64,000 nt of DNA from Branchinecta lynchi (Eukaryota > Arthropoda > Branchiopoda > Anostraca > Branchinectidae): assembly GCA_023053575.1 (NCBI GenBank), contig JAKZAP010000009.1, positions 20,689,869 through 20,753,868 of the forward strand, given 5' to 3'. The notes under the pieces were generated by a model. It was not told the origin of the DNA and made no database searches. It saw only the letters and a list, made by a program, of their open reading frames with translations. Of the stretch, positions 61,141 through 64,000 are shown one piece after another. Each line of letters begins with the position of its first letter. The stretch's first letter is position 1. The position numbers were made by a program, and so were the translations under genes.

Positions 61141-61771
61141 AAAAAACACGTTTCAACAAGATCGAGGAATTCATAACGAGTATTTTGGAAGCTCGGGTTA
61201 AAAATGGATTGATATCAGCATCAGGGAAAAGTTGGAGAGGTCAAGCCCCCCCACGATGATTTTAACCCTGACTACCGAGCGAAATAAGCCGCGGCTGGTA
61301 GCGGACGCGAGATATGTCAGATTGTGGATAGTCAGAAAACAAGATTGATTGAAGTAGATTTCAAATGTGGTAGAGCAACGGGTTTTGGTAAGAGGGGAGG
61401 TCAACGTATGACCCTACGGGTCGCATGTTTATCCGGAATGTTTTTCGGAATTTGAGCATCAAAATCGGAAGATGTGTCGACGACACATTTGTGGGAGAGA
61501 CCACGGAAGCTGTGTATTATTTTCTGTTTGGGTTAGGGGCTGTCAGACAAGTACGTTTAAACGCCGTTTGCCACGTTGCGACATTTAGGGATGAACGTCG
61601 ACACTCGACACTACAATCCCAGTTTCGTAATATCGGAAGGTAATGTAGTAATGATTTACGCTATTTTGCTCCAGCAGGCACCCGTTTGTTCATATCATGA
61701 TGTGCCGATGCTGTTGTTAAGTTTACCATTGATGGCGTAATCGAATTGTAGACGCATAGGCTACGGCTCTG

Positions 61772-62195
61772 ATGATTTCAGATTTCTGGTATTTGTTTCG
61801 AGATTCCCCAGGGGTTTTCCCGTTGTACCATGAGAATTATGTTACAGTGTCCATTATCGCCGATGCGTCGGGGTATTCCTTGAGAGGTTATATAAAAATG
61901 TCCGGGGCAGGAACCCCTAGTTGTGAGAGATATGTAATAAAGGTATCGCAGCAGAATTAGCCCTCACTTTGCAAAACGTGTTGGTTTCTGTAGAGAGCGA
62001 AGTCCGAAATAACCGTATCACGGTGAAAGTTGACAACACTGCAATGATAAACGACGGAAAACAGGACGAGGCGATTCCGAGGAAACAGAAGTAGCCGTCA
62101 AGTCGATATTTTTCGCATCTATTAAGTTGAAGGTCTGACTAGAGTTGGCTCACGTAGCCTCGAAAGCTAACTTAGCTGACTATTGGTATATGGTT
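61772..62195 (+). pseudogene. RNase H relic of the YR retroelement
   Basis: The reading VSIIADASGYSLRGYI has the first catalytic Asp. A frame change near 61,945 gives GIAAELALTLQNVL (catalytic Glu) and ITVKVDNTAMIND (Asp). A further change after 62,080 gives VKSIFFASIKLKV, a stop, then LELAHVASKANLADYW (final Asp). The pattern DAS ... E ... VDN ... NxAD is that of DIRS-like RNase H. At least two frameshifts and one stop. Confidence 0.6.
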
Positions 62196-62199
62196 TTGC

Positions 62200-63430
62200 A
62201 ATCATGTGATGCACCTCTGTCAAAGGACTCGTGGGAGAAAAATACAGTAGGCTACTGAGTTGGGGAATTGATGGTCTACGTTCGATCTGATGGCCCTGGA
62301 TTGAAATGCAATGAGAGAAATGAGGGGTCGACCACTCTACATTTTTTTGCTTTTTCCGTTGCGTTCGCAAATACAGTGCCGTTTACGTTTTACATTCACC
62401 ATTTTCAATGGAATCTCACCGGGCTTGTGAATACACGCTTGTTATTCTGGTATTCTTGGAAGTACCTTTTTGGTGGCCCATGATGTTTGCAAGAGCTGAA
62501 ACATGGATGAAGATCGGGCAACGTCGGCAAGTAAGGCCGTTGCTATTCCCTCCGGCCGATGGATATGTTCGGAAGACTTTGTGGAGTGAATTATATGGGG
62601 TCAGACTGTGCATTGGATTCTATTAATTATTTACGGTACACAGAGTAAATAATTGAAGATTACTAAATAAAGATTGTTTTCCACATCTCTTTTTAGAGTT
62701 TCCTCGTTTATATAGAAAGACGAGGTCGGGAACAGTTTCAAGAGACCACAAACAAACGGCAAGATGGGTGCCAAAAGCTGTCTTAAAGAACAGCCTTGGA
62801 TAATTTTTGTGAGTTCGGTACGGTTCACGGTTCGAGTTAAGAAAATGGGCCCGTCCGCTATGGGGATGGTTTTTAACTTCGAAAGACAGAGGTGGGCAGA
62901 CGATCGTTCATTCGGAAAATGGCAGGGTTAAAGGAAAGTCTGCCGTTGCAGAACGTGGTTGTCCCAGCGATTGAGTGTAAGTACTGTAAACACTTTGCGT
63001 TGTGAATTATCAGTTGTATTCAACGACTTGGGAGTCACGAGCGAGTATATTAGTCAGTTAAGATGCGGGAATCCAGTTTCGTTTTATGAGGTATGAAACT
63101 ACGCAAAATCACTGACGTTTCAGCAGAAAAATGTTTTTTGTCAGTAAAACAAGCAGTCCCCTTGTCGCTGGCAAAACTTACATTACATGCGGAAAACGAT
63201 TTGTAGATAAGGAACAAAATATTTCAAAACAGTTCACATTTTGAAACCAATTTCTCTGTTTGGTATGGTTTTATACTGTTTCTCGGTTGTTTGACCAACG
63301 GTGGCTGTCCGGAAGTTTTCATAGAGCGTTTTTTGTTTCAATAGTACGAAGGGAAAAACACAAACATTTTAAGTCGGTTTTGTGGACATAAAGAAAAAAC
63401 AAAAACAAAAAATGCAGATTCATGGCCTTG
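62200..63430. other. Unread middle of the YR relic
   Basis: Short ORFs only. The N-terminal recombinase half should lie here if the element was once whole, but I cannot recognise it. T-rich and A-rich stretches suggest strong decay. Confidence 0.35.
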
Positions 63431-63433
63431 GCT

Positions 63434-63760
63434 TGGCTTGGTGTCATGCTTGGCCCGTGTCAGTGCTAGACGATTACATGAAATTTTGCCGTTCGAATGA
63501 CGAATTGTCGGCCCACATAAATTATTTTGTTCCCCATGATAAGAGATGGAGAAAATTCAGGGGAAACCTATACACTGATGACGCCCCGGTTGGCACTGAA
63601 AAAACTATTGTCTGATATGGACCTGTATGGCGGGGTAACGCCTCACGGGCTTTGAGCAGGGGCAGCAATCAAAATGAGTAAATCAGACGATGCAGTAGTC
63701 CAAGCTTTTACGGGATGGAAATCAAACGGCATGGCTGAAAGATATACAGGCAAAGAGAGG
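63434..63760 (+). pseudogene. Tyrosine recombinase C-terminal relic
   Basis: After PVSVLDDYMKFCRSND and a frame change near 63,613, the reading is MDLYGGVTPHGL, stop, AGAAIKMS, then VVQAFTGWKSNGMAERYTG. This fits the recombinase active-site layout: His and Arg of HxxR (here H-G-L-stop, where a CGA arginine codon would become TGA by one CpG transition), Trp of GWKS, and the nucleophilic Tyr of ERYTG. The catalytic Arg is therefore lost. Confidence 0.65.
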
Positions 63761-63769
63761 CTTACCGCC

Positions 63770-64000
63770 AAATGGGCTGGGATAAGCGCGGTTCTCCCCT
63801 TTACGTCCACACAAGACCCGTCCGCCCTGACATTAGCGTACCCATTTCAAGTGAACAAAAGGGAAATTTGGCAACCGGACCAGTGTCAAGTTCAGAATTT
63901 ACACATTACTATATGAAATAATAACTTAACGGTATATTGGCGTTATTCCATTTGGGATTGGATCGGGTTTGGAGGAATGGTGAGAAAAGGGAAAAGAGTA
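63770..64000. other. Window end, no gene
   Basis: Contains CAAGTGAACAAAAGGGA, a short match to the arm of the 51.5-kb palindrome. Nothing else is supportable. Confidence 0.4.

Larger units (their letters stand above)
61400..63770 (+). mobile_element. Decayed tyrosine-recombinase retroelement (DIRS/PAT/Ngaro type)
   Basis: An RNase H relic (61,772-62,195) is followed about 1.2-1.5 kb later by the C-terminal part of a tyrosine recombinase (63,440-63,750), both on plus. RNase H then recombinase is the order expected in YR retrotransposons. The reading frames are broken by several shifts and stops. I could not recognise RT upstream or the terminal repeats. Alternatives are two separate relics, or a Crypton-like element beside another retroelement. 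Confidence 0.55.

Noticed and set aside
1..64000. Bacterial or phage origin
   Set aside because: GT-AG exons, LINEs, gypsy elements and MITEs show an animal nuclear genome; no prokaryotic gene organisation.

Overview
This window is nuclear DNA from a multicellular animal, almost certainly an invertebrate. Candidate exons are short, lie between GT and AG splice signals with polypyrimidine tracts, and are scattered over kilobases. I see no bacterial operons, rRNA, tRNA or CRISPR arrays. Most of the sequence is transposable elements of several classes, plus dispersed and tandem repeats. I cannot name the species from this sequence.

Layout. 0.2-2.2 kb: minus-strand exon-like segments with duplicated exons. 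2.5-3.3 kb: terminal exon of a plus-strand gene. 3.3-6.4 kb: 5'-truncated non-LTR retrotransposons (LINEs) and degenerate repeats. 9.4-9.7 kb: a foldback element. 10.4-12.1 kb: a PIF/Harbinger pair, with a Myb/SANT protein on plus and a truncated transposase on minus. 12.9-13.5 kb: a MITE with 30-bp perfect terminal inverted repeats. 13.67-19.61 kb: a Ty3/gypsy-superfamily LTR element of the Gmr1 type, with integrase before reverse transcriptase. It has 319-bp LTRs and a TGGAT target duplication, and an extra integrase zinc-binding-like module lies after RNase H. 19.9-26.2 kb: two copies of a ~1.2-kb repeat. One of them interrupts a zinc-finger/transposase-like gene read on minus. 26.72-37.59 kb: a near-intact Ty3/gypsy element on minus with gag, a 1600-residue pol, a proline-rich third ORF and 575-bp LTRs. 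38.7-42.7 kb: a nearly full-length LINE. 43.0-57.6 kb: a seven-exon plus-strand host-type gene whose C-terminal exons resemble a family often labelled SAMD3-like. Its introns hold a LINE foldback unit, a 4-kb LINE, a minus-strand LINE tail, a 56-bp perfect palindrome and a hAT-type MITE. 57.7-61.2 kb: tandem and palindromic repeats with one terminal exon. 61.4-63.8 kb: decayed remains of a tyrosine-recombinase retroelement, with RNase H followed by the recombinase C-terminus.

Working together. Each retrotransposon is a self-contained copying unit: ORF1 or gag packages RNA, pol copies it, and endonuclease, integrase or recombinase inserts it. The Harbinger Myb protein and transposase would normally act as a pair. 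The Gmr1 copy is broken, with stops, frameshifts and loss of the integrase catalytic glutamate region. The second gypsy element has intact ORFs. Both LTR pairs differ by only about 1 percent, so both insertions are recent. Several otherwise intact ORFs break at T homopolymers, which could be mutation or assembly error.
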